Positions 9,581 through 23,164 are shown, counted from the stretch's first letter. The stretch: DNA of 64,000 nt from Craterostigma plantagineum (GCA_027422505.1 JAPQWV010000337.1:605001-669000); one strand, 5' to 3'. Made by a program: numbers and translations. Notes: a model not told the origin generated them from the letters alone.

Positions 9581-12323
9581 TTTAATACCCGAGTCCCGTA
9601 AGTAAATTGGCCGATAAATAGGCATACATATTATATGGCTTACGTGACTGCATGAGATGTGTTTTACGATTTTATGTGTCAACATGATTTCAAATTGGGT
9701 ACTTAGGGTTACTAACCAAGTAGAGGAATTAATTGAAATTAGGTTAGTTATTGATGTTAGGGTTTTTAGTACATAACATGCTAACTTATAATATTTGATT
9801 TAGTGTTGATCCAAGTTTTGGGGAACACGAATTAGTGGGGATAAATTCCGAAAAAGGCTAGATAGAGACTTTGATGCATAAGGTCTCGAGATTTTATATC
9901 ACGAAACCTTGAGACCCCGAGATCTTTGAATCTCGAAGGCTATGCTTCTCGAGATAGTTTTGTGTACAAATTAATGAAATTGAATTCCTAACTACAAGGC
10001 AATATATATAGTATATAATATTATAAGGATATTACTTAAGAAATTAAACTAGATAAGTATTGATAAAAATAAAAGGAGAAGCCAACGAAATTTGGCTAAA
10101 GTAACACGGAAGGGGTAATAAAAGATGACATGCTTATCTTAAGATCATTACCAAGGGACTAACAAAAACACAAAAGAAGAAAAGAAGAAGTCTAGAAAAG
10201 CTCAAGCAGAACTCGTTACTCAGCTAGAAAGGTATAATTCTTTGCTTTGATCTTTACATTTTTACTTAGATCTGAGCATGTTGGGATGATTAGGGAATAT
10301 AAAAAAATTCATTTATTAAAGTTACATGAAGCTTTAATTGCTGAAAAGACCTAGGTATATCAAAATCATTTGTGTTCTTGAAAAATAGGGTTTTTACCTT
10401 GATACTATAGTTAGTTCTTGAAGGTTTGGGAATCGCTTAAGGTTCATGGGAGTTTCAGTTTGGTAAATATCGAAACTCTGTTAGGTCTTGGAAGAATAAT
10501 CTCGAGCTCAAGGATGAAAATAAAAGAATGTCGAAATCCATGTTAACTTTGATCTCGAAATATTTGTGTATAATGTCGAAACACGTTTTAGTATTAATTT
10601 TGGGACTTAATAGAAGATCTCGAGATCACATGTCAAAATGCCCCCTAACAAAGCTCGAGGTCTATCATTAATGTTGACTTCAACATCTCGACATTTCATG
10701 TGGGATCGAGAGATCAACTCGACATATTTCATCTCGACATTTGCTATAATTGGACCAACATACATCTCGAGATTTAACTCCAATACATATCGAGATCTTC
10801 CCTAGTATATACAATGTAGAAACCTTGCTATAATAATAATAATGATGTCGAGACCTTGGTGCATAGTTTAAATGTCGAGACATATATATCGAAGTATGCA
10901 AAGTTGAAATGTCGAAGTTCATGTTTGATTTAAATGTCGAAATTTAATTCTACAACTAAGCTCAATAGTTATATCGAGCACTTTAGTCAACCCTTTCAAA
11001 GTTTATTCTATAAATTCTATGCACTATTTAATTAAATTAGAACCATGTTTAATAGGATTTGAAATAATACTTTTCAAATTAGGTCAAAATTGGAATTTTA
11101 GGGTTTTGAAATTTATAGAAGTCGAAACTAGGGTTTTCAAATTAAGCCAATTTCGTGAAATTAAAATTAGACTTAATTTTATATGTTTCTATAATTACGG
11201 TTCGAAGGTTAGCGACATACCGTACGATAAATTTAATAGCTAAGGATACCAGGTAAGTGGAAGTCCCAACTACAACACATAATTATATGTGTATGAAATT
11301 ATGTGTTATTTGCTTCTATGATTTTATGTGACTTCTTACGTAAATTATTTGCGTTACATGACACGCATGATTTAATTACATAATATTATGGCATGACACG
11401 CATATTCATGACATGAGCATGTGCACGCACGTTAGAATGAAAGGCATGATATGATAGCGTGCATAATATACGATCGCCTGAGAGCGATAAAGATTCGCCG
11501 ATATGGGCGTCTGATGTCGACTCACAGTTGAGTCACGGCTCTTCTATGCTACCATGGTGACGTCGTATGGCGCTACCGTCAAGACATGACATGTACAAGG
11601 CAAGACATGATTTTAGGGCTAATGCCCTCATGGCGGGTCGTGAAACCTGGAGGGTGCGAGCTGAGGGAGTAAGCGACACCGAGGGTAGCTCTGGTGTTGA
11701 CTACCTCGGATTAGGCTACCAGTGTGAAGCATCCGCGTGGCGTATGAAACCACCTTGGGACAGAAAAGGCGCCCTAGGGTTAGCCTCCCTTGAGTGGGTA
11801 TTGCCACTTATACTTATTCATCCCTTGTGGATTCGAGCTCCATGATGGTGCATAGCAAGATAGCCGAGGGCCCTATATGACAAGACATGACAAGGAAAAA
11901 TATGAGGTCTAGGGAGCATTGGCGCGGATGCCTTTGCGAATTTAGGGCACGTGCATGGCATGCATGGCTTTCACTTACTGAGCTTTATAAGCTCATTCCA
12001 CGCATTTATGTGTTGTAGGTTCACGGGATCACGGTACGTGATCGTTACGAAGGCGAGGCCAATTTTTGAAGCTTCCGGAGGACTTGTGAGGTGGCAGTGT
12101 GTACATGGATGCGACCTGAGTGGCGGGCCGATAGATCATTTTGAACACGCATGCGCACTCACCTTGTATTTATGTCCTAGGAATATTTTGTACTGTACAG
12201 AAGAATTTCCTTTATATAAAAGGAAAAATTTTGTACGCATTTTCGTATATAGATTTCATTTATATCACATGCAGTCACATAAAATAATAGTATGAATGGA
12301 CGGTAGGAGTCAGGGGTGCCGCA
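9581..12323 (+). repeat. 5' LTR of G1 (2743 bp)
   Basis: Starts TTTAATACCCGAGTCCCG (consensus TGTAATAC...) and ends GGGGTGCCGCA. A TATA box candidate TATATAAAAGG at 12213-12223 lies about 110 bp before the end. Many TCTCGA/TGTCGA words occur between about 9890 and 10930. It has a 45-bp stretch around 12018-12062 that is absent from the 3' LTR. Confidence 0.9.
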
Positions 12324-12325
12324 GG

Positions 12326-12337
12326 TGGTATCAGAGC
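12326..12337 (+). other. Primer-binding site of G1
   Basis: TGGTATCAGAGC, complementary to the 3' end of initiator tRNA-Met, begins three bases after the LTR end. Confidence 0.92.
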
Positions 12338-12480
12338 TTTCGGTTACAAGTTCTGTAGACTGTCCATGTACACACACTCAAAAGCACGGAAGCGGCCTTG
12401 CTAGTAAGTTTTATGTTTCTATGAATGTTGTATGTGCGTAATTTATTGGCCATAGGGACTATTAGGGTATCAGGACAAGA

Positions 12481-15400
12481 ATGGGTAGAACGAGAAGTGA
12501 GGGTAGTTGAAGCGTTAGTAAAGGCAAAGAACCCGAAACCCAAACCGATAATCGCGACACGACGATTATTCAGCTCACGGAGCTAGTTCGCCAACAGTCT
12601 ACCCAAATACAAGAACAAATTCAACAGCGCTATACGGGCGGACAACCAAGTGGTGGACTTTCTCAAGCAGAGAGGGTTGAAATAGTGGGGGAAAGATTTC
12701 GCAAACTCAATCCCCCGACTTTTGAAGATGCTGTTGACCCTACTGCGGCTGAAGACTGGCTCCGAACTCTGGAAAGCATGTTCCAGTATAGTAGGATTCC
12801 AGAAGATGAGAAGGTATTATGTGCTGCCTTCCTGCTGAGGGGAAGTGCAGGCCATTGGTGGGATACAATTCTCGCCTTCAAAGACCCTATTACGATGACG
12901 TGGGATCAGTTCAAGGAGCTCTTTAGGAGCAAATATTTAACCGCCCCTGTACGAGCCCAAAGGATGAATGAATTCATCAACTTACGTCAGGGCCCGATGA
13001 CCGTAGCGGAGTACATCAGAAAGTTTGAGCAATTGTCCCGATTTGCAGCTCACATGGTGCGCACAGATACTTTGAAGGTGGAGCGTTTCCTGGAGGGCTT
13101 AAAGCCCGAATTATATAGAGATGTAAACATGGCCGGATTCCAAGGAGCTACATATGCCCAGGTGGCTGAACGCGCATTAATGGCGGAGCAAGCTGAGCTC
13201 CGAATTATGCGAGCCCATGAAGCGAAAAGAAAATTTGTTCAAGGGCCGAAGTGGAGTGGAGGCAACCCAAAGAAGCCCTTTAATCCTAGGAATGTCAGGC
13301 CTAACTTCCAGAACCGACCTGGACCTCCACAACAATTTAATCCTAATCAGTGAAGACCTCCAATGAGCATACCCCCTTGTCCCCGGTGCACACGTCGACA
13401 TCTAGGTGTGTGCTATTCTCAGAATGCAGTCTGCTATAAGTGTGGCAAGACAGGCCACTTTTCCAAGGCATGCACGGAGACTGCGTCTGGAAGTCAAGCA
13501 CCTGTTCAAACTAGGCCACCTACGATACCTGCTAGAGTTTACACGTTGACTTCTGAAGAGGCGGAGAACAATCCGTCTGTGGTGGCAGGTACTCTCCTTA
13601 TCCATTCAACCCCGACATGCATATTAGTTGATTCAGGAGCCACGCATTCATTTGCATCTACTAACTACGTGGCGAGACTCGGGGTTACACCTAATCTAGT
13701 TAACTACGAATACAATGTTACCATACCCCATGGAACCTCTATGAGAACCAACCAAATCTTACGGGATAGTCCGGTAATAGTGAACGATAGGACCTTACCC
13801 GTTGACCTGATAGTCATTCCAATGAATGATTATGAAGTAATCTTAGGAATGGACTGACTATCGAAATACGGAGCAATTATTAACAGTAACCGTAAGCAAG
13901 TAACCTTTAACCTAGAAGATAGCGAACCCTTTACATTCATGGGAACTAGCAAGAATAATAAGATTCCCAAGATTTCAGCAATGAAGGCACATCGGTTACT
14001 CAAGACAGGATGCGAAGCTTATCTGATATATGCAATATCATCCGAGAAACATGTACCTCCGAAGTTAGAAGAAGTCTCAGTAGTACAAGATTTTCCCGAT
14101 GTGTTCCCTGAAGACTTACCCAGACTTCCGCCAGATCGTGAGATTCAATTCACGATTGACCTAGTGCCAGGAGCTGCACCGATTTCTAAGGCACCGTACC
14201 GACTCGCTCCAGCTGAACTGAAGGAATTGAGGGAGCAACTGGATGAACTGTTGCAAAAAGGGTTCATTCAACCGAGCTTCTCACCATGGGGAGCACCAGT
14301 TCTGTTCGTTAAGAAGAAAGATGGATCGATGCGGCTCTGCATCGATTATAGGGAGCTGAACAAGAGTACGATCAAGAACAAATACCCCCTCCATCGAATT
14401 GACGAATTATTCGATCAATTGCAAGGCGCAACTGTCTTTTCGAAGATCAACTTAAGGTCAGGATATAACCAATTGAAGATTAGAGAAGAGGATGTCCCGA
14501 AGACAGCTTTTAGTACTCGTTATGGACATTACGAATTCCTAGTCATGCCTTTCGGGCTGACTAATGCGCCAGCAGCATTCATGGACCTGATGGATCGAGT
14601 ATTCAAAACATACTTGGACAAGTGTGTCATCGTATTCATTGATGACAGTCTCATCTCCTCGAAAACTAAGGAGGAACATGAACAACACTTGAAGATTGTA
14701 CTGGGAATATTACGAGAAAAGCAGCTGTATGCGAAATTCAAGAAATGCGAGTTCTGGCTCAATCAAGTCGCATTTCTCGAGCACGTTATTTCAGGAGCAG
14801 GAATTTCTGTTGACCCCAGCAAGATCGAGGCTATTAACAACTGGCCTCAACCGACGAATGTCACAGAAATACTGAGTTTTCTTGGACTAGCTGGATACTA
14901 TCGGAAGTTCATCAAAGATTTCTCCAAAATCGCATCAACCCTGACGAAGCTAACGAAGAAGAATACTCCATTCAAATGGGACGACGCTTGCGAGCAGAGT
15001 TTTCAGGAACTTAAGCGACGACTTACTACGGCTCCAGTGCTAACCATTCCCACAGGAACTGGAGGATTTTCGGTTTACAGTGATGCATCTAAGAATGGTC
15101 TAGGGTGTGTCCTAATGCAGAATGGAAATGTCGTAGCATATGCTTCCCGACAGCTAAAGGATTATGAAAAGAACTACCCGACTCACGACCTAGAGCTTGC
15201 CGCTGTAGTATTTGCTCTCAAGATTTGGAGGCACTACCTATACGGCGAGCGATGCGAGATCTTCACTGATCACAAGAGTCTCAAATACTTCTTCACTCAG
15301 AAGGAGTTAAAAATGAGACAACCATGATGGCTCGAGTTAGTCAAGGACTATGACTGCGTGATTAGCTACCATCCGGGGAAAGCAAATGTAGTGGCTGATG

Positions 15401-16946
15401 CACTAAGCCGCAAGACTGTGAACACGGAGCTACAAAGACTCGAAGTGGAGTTGATACCAATGGGCGAAATCGAAACAAGACTGGCGGCGTTGACACTTCG
15501 ACCAACACTGATGGAGCAGATTACAAAGGCCCAGGAGAACGACGAGTTATATCTAAAAATCAAAGAAACACCAATGGAACAAAGATCATTAGATTTTACC
15601 ATACGAGACGACGGGAGCTTATATTACAGAAGACGTTTGTATGTTCCAAACAACGCCGAACTTCGAAAGACTGTCATGATGGAAGCTCATACCACCATTT
15701 ACTCAATCCACCCAGGAGCGACGAAGAAGTATAGAGATCTACTAACCAATTACTGGTGGCCAGGAGTGAAACGAGAAATAGCAACCTTTGTAAGCCAATG
15801 TCTGACGTGCCAGCAAATTAAGGCAGAGCATCAACGACCGGCAGGAACCTTGCAATCCCTGCCAGTACCTGAATGGAAGTGGGACCACATTACCATGGAC
15901 TTCGTTGTTGGCTTGCCTAAGACCGTGACAGGCCACGACGCTATATGGATCATCGTTGATCGATTAACTAAGTCCGCTCACTTCCTGCCTATTAGCTCAA
16001 CATTTTCGATGGAAAGATACGCCGAATTATATATTCAAGAAATTGTACGACTTCACGGAGTTCCAATCTCGGTTGTTTCCGATCGTGATTCGAGATTCTT
16101 ATCCAAGTTCTGGATGAGTTTACAGAAAGCCATGAGAACCAAGTTATCATTCAGTACTGCATACCATCCTCAGACAGACGGGCAGTCTGAACGAACAATT
16201 CAGACATTGGAAGATATGCTAAGAGCCTGTGTGCTCGACTTTAAAGGAAATTGGAGCTGATACCTCCATTGATCGAATTCTCATACAACAACAGCTTCCA
16301 TGCAACAATCGGAATGGCTCCATATGAAGCGTTATATGGACGCAAGTGCAGATCTCCAATCCATTGGGACGAGGTCGGAGAACGAGCAATACTAGGCCCT
16401 GACCTAGTGCAAGAAATGACGGAAGCAATATCAAAAGTACGGGAACGAATGAAAACGGCCCAAAGCAGACAGAAAAGCTACGCAGACCAAAAGCGTAGAC
16501 CAGTGGAATTCCAAGCAGATGACTTTGTATTTTTGAAGGTGTCCCCGATGAAAGGCGTAAAGCGATTTGGGAAAAAGGGTAAATTAAGTCCACGTTATAT
16601 AGGACCGTTCCGAATCCTTAGGAAAGTTGGCGAGGTTGCCTATCAATTAGAATTACCTAATTCGCTAGCTCAGGTGCATGACGTCTTTCATGTATCAACG
16701 TTGCGTAAATACGTCGCGGACCCAAGTCATGTATTGAACACTGAGAATCTTCATCAACAGCTTAAGCCAGATTTGAGCTACGAGGAAAAGCCAGTGGAAA
16801 TCCTTATGTACGACACGAAACGACTACGGAATAAAGAAATTCCGTTAGTCAAGGTGTTATGGCAGAATCAATCCACTGAGGAAGCTATGTGGGAACGGGA
16901 AGATGACATGAGAAACCGCTATCCTGAGCTATTTCTCCCTGCCTGA
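12481..16946 (+). pseudogene. G1 gag-pol, broken Ty3/gypsy polyprotein
   Basis: Homologous along its whole length to the intact G2 polyprotein (23309-27775). The start ATG is at 12481 (MGRTR, as MVRTR in G2). Stops replacing sense codons are TGA at 12508-12510, 13351-13353, 13855-13857 and 15325-15327. A one-base loss near 16257 shifts the frame before the last 230 codons. Still visible: Gag core (12685-13350), zinc knuckle [14 protein letters not shown] (from about 13432), protease VDSGATHSF (about 13630), RT with FIDD (about 14634), RNase H (YSDAS, about 15075), integrase and a C-terminal chromodomain-like region. At least two of the four stops are TGG to TGA and a third suits CGA to TGA, as expected from cytosine deamination in silenced DNA. 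No full product is possible. Confidence 0.92.
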
Positions 16947-16968
16947 TTTCGGGGGCGAAATCCCTTTT

Positions 16969-16981
16969 AAGGGGGGGAGGA
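16969..16981 (+). other. Polypurine tract of G1
   Basis: AAGGGGGGGAGGA immediately before the 3' LTR, the expected plus-strand primer. TTTCGGGGGCGAAAT lies just upstream. Confidence 0.85.
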
Positions 16982-19690
16982 TGTAATACTCGAGTCCCGT
17001 AAGTAAATTGGCCGATAAATAGGCATACATATTATATGGCTTACGTGACTGCATGAGATGTGCTTTACGATTTTATGTGTCAACATGATTTCAAATTGGG
17101 TACTATTAGGGTTACTAACCAAGTAGAGGAATTAATTGAAATTAGGTTAGTTATTGATGTTAGGGTTTTTTGTACATAACATGCTAACTTAGAATATTTG
17201 ATTTAGTGTTGATACAAGTTTTGGGGAACACGAATTAGTGGGGATAAATTCCGAAAAAGGCTAGATAGAGACTTTGATGCATAGGGTCTCGAGATTTTAT
17301 ATCACGAAACCTTGAGACCTCGAGATCTTTGAATCTCGAAGGCTATGCTTCTCGAGATAGTTTTGTGTACAAATTAATGAAATTGAATTCCTAACTACAA
17401 GGCAATATATATAGTATATAATATTATAAGGATATTACTTAAGAAATTAAACTAGATAAGTATTGATAAAAAATAAAAGGAGAAGCCAACGAAATTTGGC
17501 TAAAGTAACACGGAAGGGGTAATAAAAGATGACATGCTTATCTTAAGATCATTACCAAGGGACTAACAAAAACACAAAAAGAAGAAAAGAAGAAGTCTAG
17601 AAAAGCTCAAGCAGAACTCGTTACTCAGCTAGAAAGGTATAATTCTTTGCTTTGATCTTTACATTTTTACTTAGATCTGAGCATGTTGGGATGATTAGGG
17701 AATATAAAAAAATTCATTTATTAAAGTTACATGAAGCTTTAATTGCTGAAAAGACCTAGGTATATCAAAATCATTTGTGTTCTTGAAAAATAGGGTTTTT
17801 ACCTTGATACTATAGTTAGTTCTTGAAGGTTTGGGAATCGCTTAAGGTTCATGGGAGTTTCAGTTTGGTAAATATCGAAACTCTGTTAGGTCTTGGAAGA
17901 ATAATCTCGAGCTCAAGGATGAAAATAAAAGAATGTCGAAATCCATGTTAACTTTGATCTCGAAATATTTGTGTATAATGTCGAAACACGTTTTAGTATT
18001 AATTTTGGGACTTAATAGAAGATCTCGAGATCACATGCAAAATGCCCCCTAACAAAGCTCGAGGTCTATCATTAATGTTGACTTCAACATCTCGACATTT
18101 CATGTGGGATCGAGAGATCAACTCGACATATTTCATCTCGACATTTGCTATAATTGGACCAACATACATCTCGAGATTTAACTCCAATACATATCGAGAT
18201 CTTCCCTAGTATATACAATGTAGAAACCTTGCTATAATAATAATAATGATGTCGAGACCTTGGTGCATAGTTTAAATGTCGAGACATATATATCGAAGTA
18301 TGCAAAGTTGAAATGTCGAAGTTCATGTTTGATTTAAATGTCGAAATTTAATTCTACAACTAAGCTCAATAGTTATATCGAGCACTTTAGTCAACCCTTT
18401 CAAAGTTTATTCTATAAATTCTATGCACTATTTAATTAAATTAGAACCATGTTTAATAGGATTTGAAATAATACATTTCAAATTAGGTCAAAATTGGAAT
18501 TTTATGGTTTTGAAATTTATAGAAGTCGAAACTAGGGTTTTCAAATTAAGCCAATTTCGTGAAATTAAAATTAGATTAACAAACCCTAATTTTATATGTT
18601 TCTATAATTAGGGTTCGAAGGTTAGCGACATACCGTACGATAAATTTAATAGCTAAGGATACCAGGTAAGTGGAAGTCCCAACTACAACACATAATTATA
18701 TGTGTATGAAATTATGTGTTATTTGCTTCTATGATTTTATGTGACTTCTTACGTAAATTATTTGCGTTACATGACACGCATGATTTAATTACATAATATT
18801 ATGGCATGACACGCATATTCATGACATGAGCATGTGCACGCACGTTAGAACGAAAGGCATGATATGATAGCGTGCATAATATACGATCGCCTGAGAGCGA
18901 TAAAGATTCGCCGATATGGGCGTCTGATGTCGACTCACAGTTGAGTCACGGCTCTTCATGCTACCATGGTGACGTCGTATGGCGCTACCGTCAAGACATA
19001 ACATGTACAAGGCAAGACATGATTTTAGGGCTAATGCCCTCATGACGGGTCGTGAAACCTAGAGGGTGCGAGCTGAGGGAGTAAGCGACACCGAGGGTAG
19101 CTCTGGTGTTGACTACCTCGGATTAGGCTACCAGTGTGAAGCATCTGCGTGGCGTATGAAACCACCTTGGGACAGAAAAGGCGCCCTAGGGTTAGCCTCC
19201 CTTGAGTGGCTATTGCCACTTATATTTATTCATCCCTTGTGGATTCGAGCTCCATGATGGTGCATAGCAAGATAGCCGAGGGCCCTATATAACAAGACAT
19301 GACAAGGAAAAATATGAGGTCTAGGGAGCATTGGCGCGGATGCCTTTGTGAATTTAGGGCACGTGCATGGCATGCATGGCTTTCACTTACTGAGCTTTAT
19401 AAGCTCATTCCACGCATTTATGTGTTGTATTTTTGAAGCTTCCGGAGGACTTTTGAGGTGGCAGTGTGTACATGGATGCGACCTGAGTGACGGGCCTATA
19501 GATCATTTTGAACACGCATGCGCACTCACCTTGTATTTATGTCCTAGGAATATTTTGTACTGTACAGAAGAATTTCCTTTATATAAAAGGAAAAATTTTG
19601 TACGCATTTTCGTATATAGATTTCATTTATATCACATGCAGTCACATAAAATAATAGTATGAATGGGCGGTAGGAGTCAGGGGTGCCACA
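16982..19690 (+). repeat. 3' LTR of G1 (2709 bp)
   Basis: TGTAATACTCGAGTCCCG to GGGGTGCCACA. It lacks the 45-bp block near 19437 present in the 5' LTR and has a 9-bp insertion near 18580. Otherwise it is collinear with the 5' LTR at about 1% substitution. Confidence 0.9.
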
Positions 19691-19916
19691 GCCACTAATC
19701 AAGAAAAGGCCAAAGCTATGCTATTTCTCTGTCACCATCTTGACGAGGGGTTGAAAAGTGAGTACCAGACGATCAAAGATCAACTTATCAAAAGAAGGTT
19801 ACTCTTTCACGAGCTCGTTACGATTGGATACACTTGCGTCCTCAAAGGTGAAACTATTGTAAGTCACCCTAAAGATGATATTACTAGAAATCCTAAGTCT
19901 TTTCAGGCTTTTTTAA
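19691..19916 (+). pseudogene. Gag of copia C1 (copy 2), 3' piece with internal deletions
   Basis: Begins with the G1 target duplication and continues gag (NQEKAKAMLF). Compared with copy 1 it has lost 39 bp at about 19788 and then jumps at about 19841 from GGATACACTTGCGTC straight to the acidic tail region CTCAAAGGTGAAAC. This skips about 1.67 kb that in copy 1 holds the rest of gag and both hAT-like elements. Confidence 0.75.
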
Positions 19917-19926
19917 TAAAATAAAT

Positions 19927-20041
19927 ATTTTTTAATTAATATTAATTAAATAGGTAAAAATTTAAACCTATTGATAAAATAGATGATTCGTAACTCTAAG
20001 TTACGAATTATAAATCGTATCCCCAGGATACGAATTAGTCT
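19927..20041. repeat. MULE left terminal inverted repeat
   Basis: Pairs with 31908-32023. Contains small inverted motifs of its own (GATTCGTAACTCTAAGTTACG; CGTATCCCCAGGATACG). Confidence 0.72.
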
Positions 20042-20341
20042 GCGTTGGATTCAGTTCCTATTAAATATAATTCAAATCTCCGTGATACGATTTATAATTC
20101 GCCTTGTAGTTACGAATTAGGTCGGGATTAGTAGCAGCCGCGACCTCCTCTCTTCTCAGACGAACACTCACAAGACGAGGTCACGACGACGAACGACGGC
20201 GGCGACAAGCTCACGGCGACTAGCGGACGGCGGTGGCGACGATAACGACGGTGGCGGTGGCGGACGTTGACGAACGGACTGCGGCGAACGGACGACAACG
20301 ACGATAACGGCGGCGGCGCAGCGAGAGTGATTTAGGCGTAA

Positions 20342-23149
20342 TGTAATACCCGGGTCCCGTGCGTAAGTTGGCCAATAAATTTGCATGCATATTATGTGAT
20401 TACATGATTTCATATTTAGTATTTATTAATTTAGTGATTATATGATATCTAACATTATTTGGAAATTTAATATCGAGTTGAGGAATTATGAAATTAGGTT
20501 GTGTGGGTAAGATAAAGTCGAAATATATTTAGAGATTAACTTTCGAAATTTTTAGAAATTCGAGATGAGGAAGTCGAATTAGGGATTGAATGATTTCAAC
20601 ATTTTATTTCGAGATCTTATGAACTTTGAAATACAATCTCGAAATTTGTTTTTGAAATCTTAAGAAGTCTAAAAATGTTGATATGGGTTATGTAAAGTTA
20701 TTTAGAGTTTTATGAATATTGAAAGAAAATCTCGATAAGGATGTCGGTGTGTGTGGAGATGTTAATGAGAAATGACTTTGATATTATAAGGATTGTTACA
20801 CGAGATTTTCAAGATAGATGTCGAAAGGTTATTATAAAGGACAATATCTAATTAAGAGTTATCATTTGATTAAGGGGATTAGGTAAAGGTCATAATTTCT
20901 TAGGAATTAATACACGATAATGATGAGAGGATGAATCCAAATTTCAACAGCTAAAGACAAAACCTAAACTATTTCAGATTTAAGTACTAATAATAATTAG
21001 AACTTCATGAATAAGAAACGAAGACTTCAAATTTCTGAAAACAAACCTTACAAAACTCTCGATAATTAAGAAGCAGAAGAAGAAACGAAAAGCAGTTTTC
21101 CATAAGTTAGGAGGAGGTATGAAATTTCTATCTTAATCTACATATTTTAATTCATATTTAGCATACTAATTATTGGAATTAGGGTTTAAAAATCAGAGAT
21201 TAGTAAAAATAATTTCTTAGTTAAAGATCACATATGGTACTCAAATCGTATATATTGAAGTTCATATGGTATTTAAACTGTTCTTGGAAAATAGGGTTTT
21301 TGATCGAAAGTTTATATGGGTTTAGAATTAAATAGTGTTTAGTAAGGATATCGAAATGTTTATATGTAGTTGGTTTGAGCTTTATGAAAATGTCGAGTAA
21401 GATGTCGACATGGTTTACTATGAAGTTGAAAAAGTCGAATTAGATAGAGTCGAGATTTACAGAAATGTAGAATAAAATGTCGAGATGTATTGTGGGATTT
21501 TGAGACAAGATGTCGATATGTGTCTTAGGTGAAGTGGTTAGAATGTTTTGGAATTATTATGAGAATGTCGATATGTGGTGTGGGAGATGCCGAGTTTTAT
21601 GAATAGTGAAGTAAGATGTCGAGGTTATTTTGTGATGTGAGTTTGTCGAATAAAATGTCGAGAGTGAACAGTGATTTCGATATATTTATATGAAATTGTC
21701 GTTTTGTGTTGTGTGAATTTTGAGACAAGATGTCGAGTGGTTAGGTGAAATTTTTGTTTGGTGTTGATCATGAAATGTCGACATCTATTATATAGTTTAT
21801 GTCAAAATCTTGCTAAAGTAATAAGAATAATGCCGAGACTTGGTTTGATGATTGATATCGACATCTGTACTGAAATTCCTTTAATAATGCTAAGATTTAT
21901 TGTTTAATATGATAAATGTTGAAACCTTATTTGAATAATAAAGAAGTATGTCGAGCTTTATTTAATGTCGAGATATATTTTAATTCATGCCGAAATTTAT
22001 ATCAATAGTATTTTTCAGTTTAGGTTAAAGTTTTAAATTTTAGGGTTTTGAAATTTATAAAAGTCGAAAAATAGGGTTTGTTAAGCTAATTTCATGAAAT
22101 TATAATTAAATTAACGAACTCTAATTTTATATGTTTCTAAAATTAGGGTTTGAAGGTTAGCAATTTAACCGTACGATAAGCTAAGGATATCAGGTAAGTG
22201 GGAATTTCACCTACAACACATAAATTAATTTATGTGCGTATTTTACGTGACTATGTGCTTCGATGAGAATATGTGACTTGAATGATTTATTATATAGGAT
22301 GGTTTGGTAAGTATTTGTTGCATTTTACATGGAGCATATTGCATGTGCACGCACGAAATAAGTTGAGTATTTTGCGAGAGGAGCGTGCATTGTATTACTC
22401 GAGTGGAAAGCGAGTTATATGATAGATGAGAATATAGCTACTACTACAAAAGCACCATGACGGGGGTAAAACCGTCGAGTATATTACCTAAATTACTTAG
22501 GTATTGGGAAGGCACATAGTATAACTATAGTGCCAGGAAAGTAATTTGATAGAGGGGCGACCTGGTGAATGATAAGATTGGAGATAAACCCTAATTTATC
22601 CTAGCCAGCGTGGGCCACTATCGTATTTTTATCCGTAAAGGATTTGAGCTCATGATATGATGGTGCGGTTAGTAAGTAGCTATGGGCCCTGATAAAAATG
22701 AGAAACGAATGAGTATGATGTGAGAATAGTATTAGAAAGCATTGGCGCGGATGCCTTTGCTATTTTGGCACGTGCATACATGCATATTTCTACTTACTGA
22801 GCTTTATAGCTCATCCCATGTTTTTATGTGTTGTAGATGCAGCAAACACAGTATATGAACGCTTAGATAGTAAGGCTGGTCCTTCTGGAACTTCCGGTGA
22901 CTTTTGAGGGTGGTGTGTACATGGATGCGACCTGTGTGACGGGCGTTATGTTTAATTATATTGGCTTTTGTAAAATAAGTTTGTATTGTATATAAAGTTT
23001 GAACAATGTTGGTATTGTAAAATAGTTGAGTGTGGTGTGCTTTGTAAAATCGAAAAATTCTATCGATGTTTTATATGTGATATATTTTATATTTTCTTTA
23101 GTCACGTAAGTTAGTGTAAGAAAATAGTAGTAGAAGGAGGGTCGTCACA
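20342..23149 (+). repeat. 5' LTR of G2 (2808 bp)
   Basis: TGTAATACCCGGGTCCCG to GGAGGGTCGTCACA. Carries a dense cluster of TGTCGA words between about 21390 and 21975 and the TATA candidate noted separately. Near its end, shared with G1, are TGTGTACATGGATGCGACCTG and GGCGCGGATGCCTTTGC, conserved between the two families and so likely functional. Confidence 0.93.
22989..22997 (+). promoter_or_regulatory. Candidate TATA box of the G2 promoter
   Basis: TATATAAAG about 150 bp before the end of the 5' LTR. The position is compatible with a transcription start inside the LTR. The related G1 LTR has TATATAAAAGG in the same region. Confidence 0.45.
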
Positions 23150-23152
23150 GGT

Positions 23153-23164
23153 TGGTATCAGAGC
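23153..23164 (+). other. Primer-binding site of G2
   Basis: TGGTATCAGAGC, a perfect match to the complement of the initiator tRNA-Met 3' end, starting four bases after the LTR. Confidence 0.95.

Larger units (their letters stand above)
9581..19690 (+). mobile_element. G1: complete Ty3/gypsy retrotransposon (chromovirus-like), inactive, 10.1 kb
   Basis: Bounded by a perfect 5-bp target duplication GCCAC. Order: 5' LTR 9581-12323, primer site 12326-12337, gag-pol 12481-16946 with five inactivating changes, polypurine tract 16969-16981, 3' LTR 16982-19690. The terminal TG of the 5' LTR has become TT. Domain order protease, RT, RNase H, integrase, C-terminal chromodomain-like segment places it in Ty3/gypsy, resembling the Tekay/Del group. 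LTRs differ by about 27 substitutions plus several indels (roughly 1%), so insertion is older than that of G2. Confidence 0.93.
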
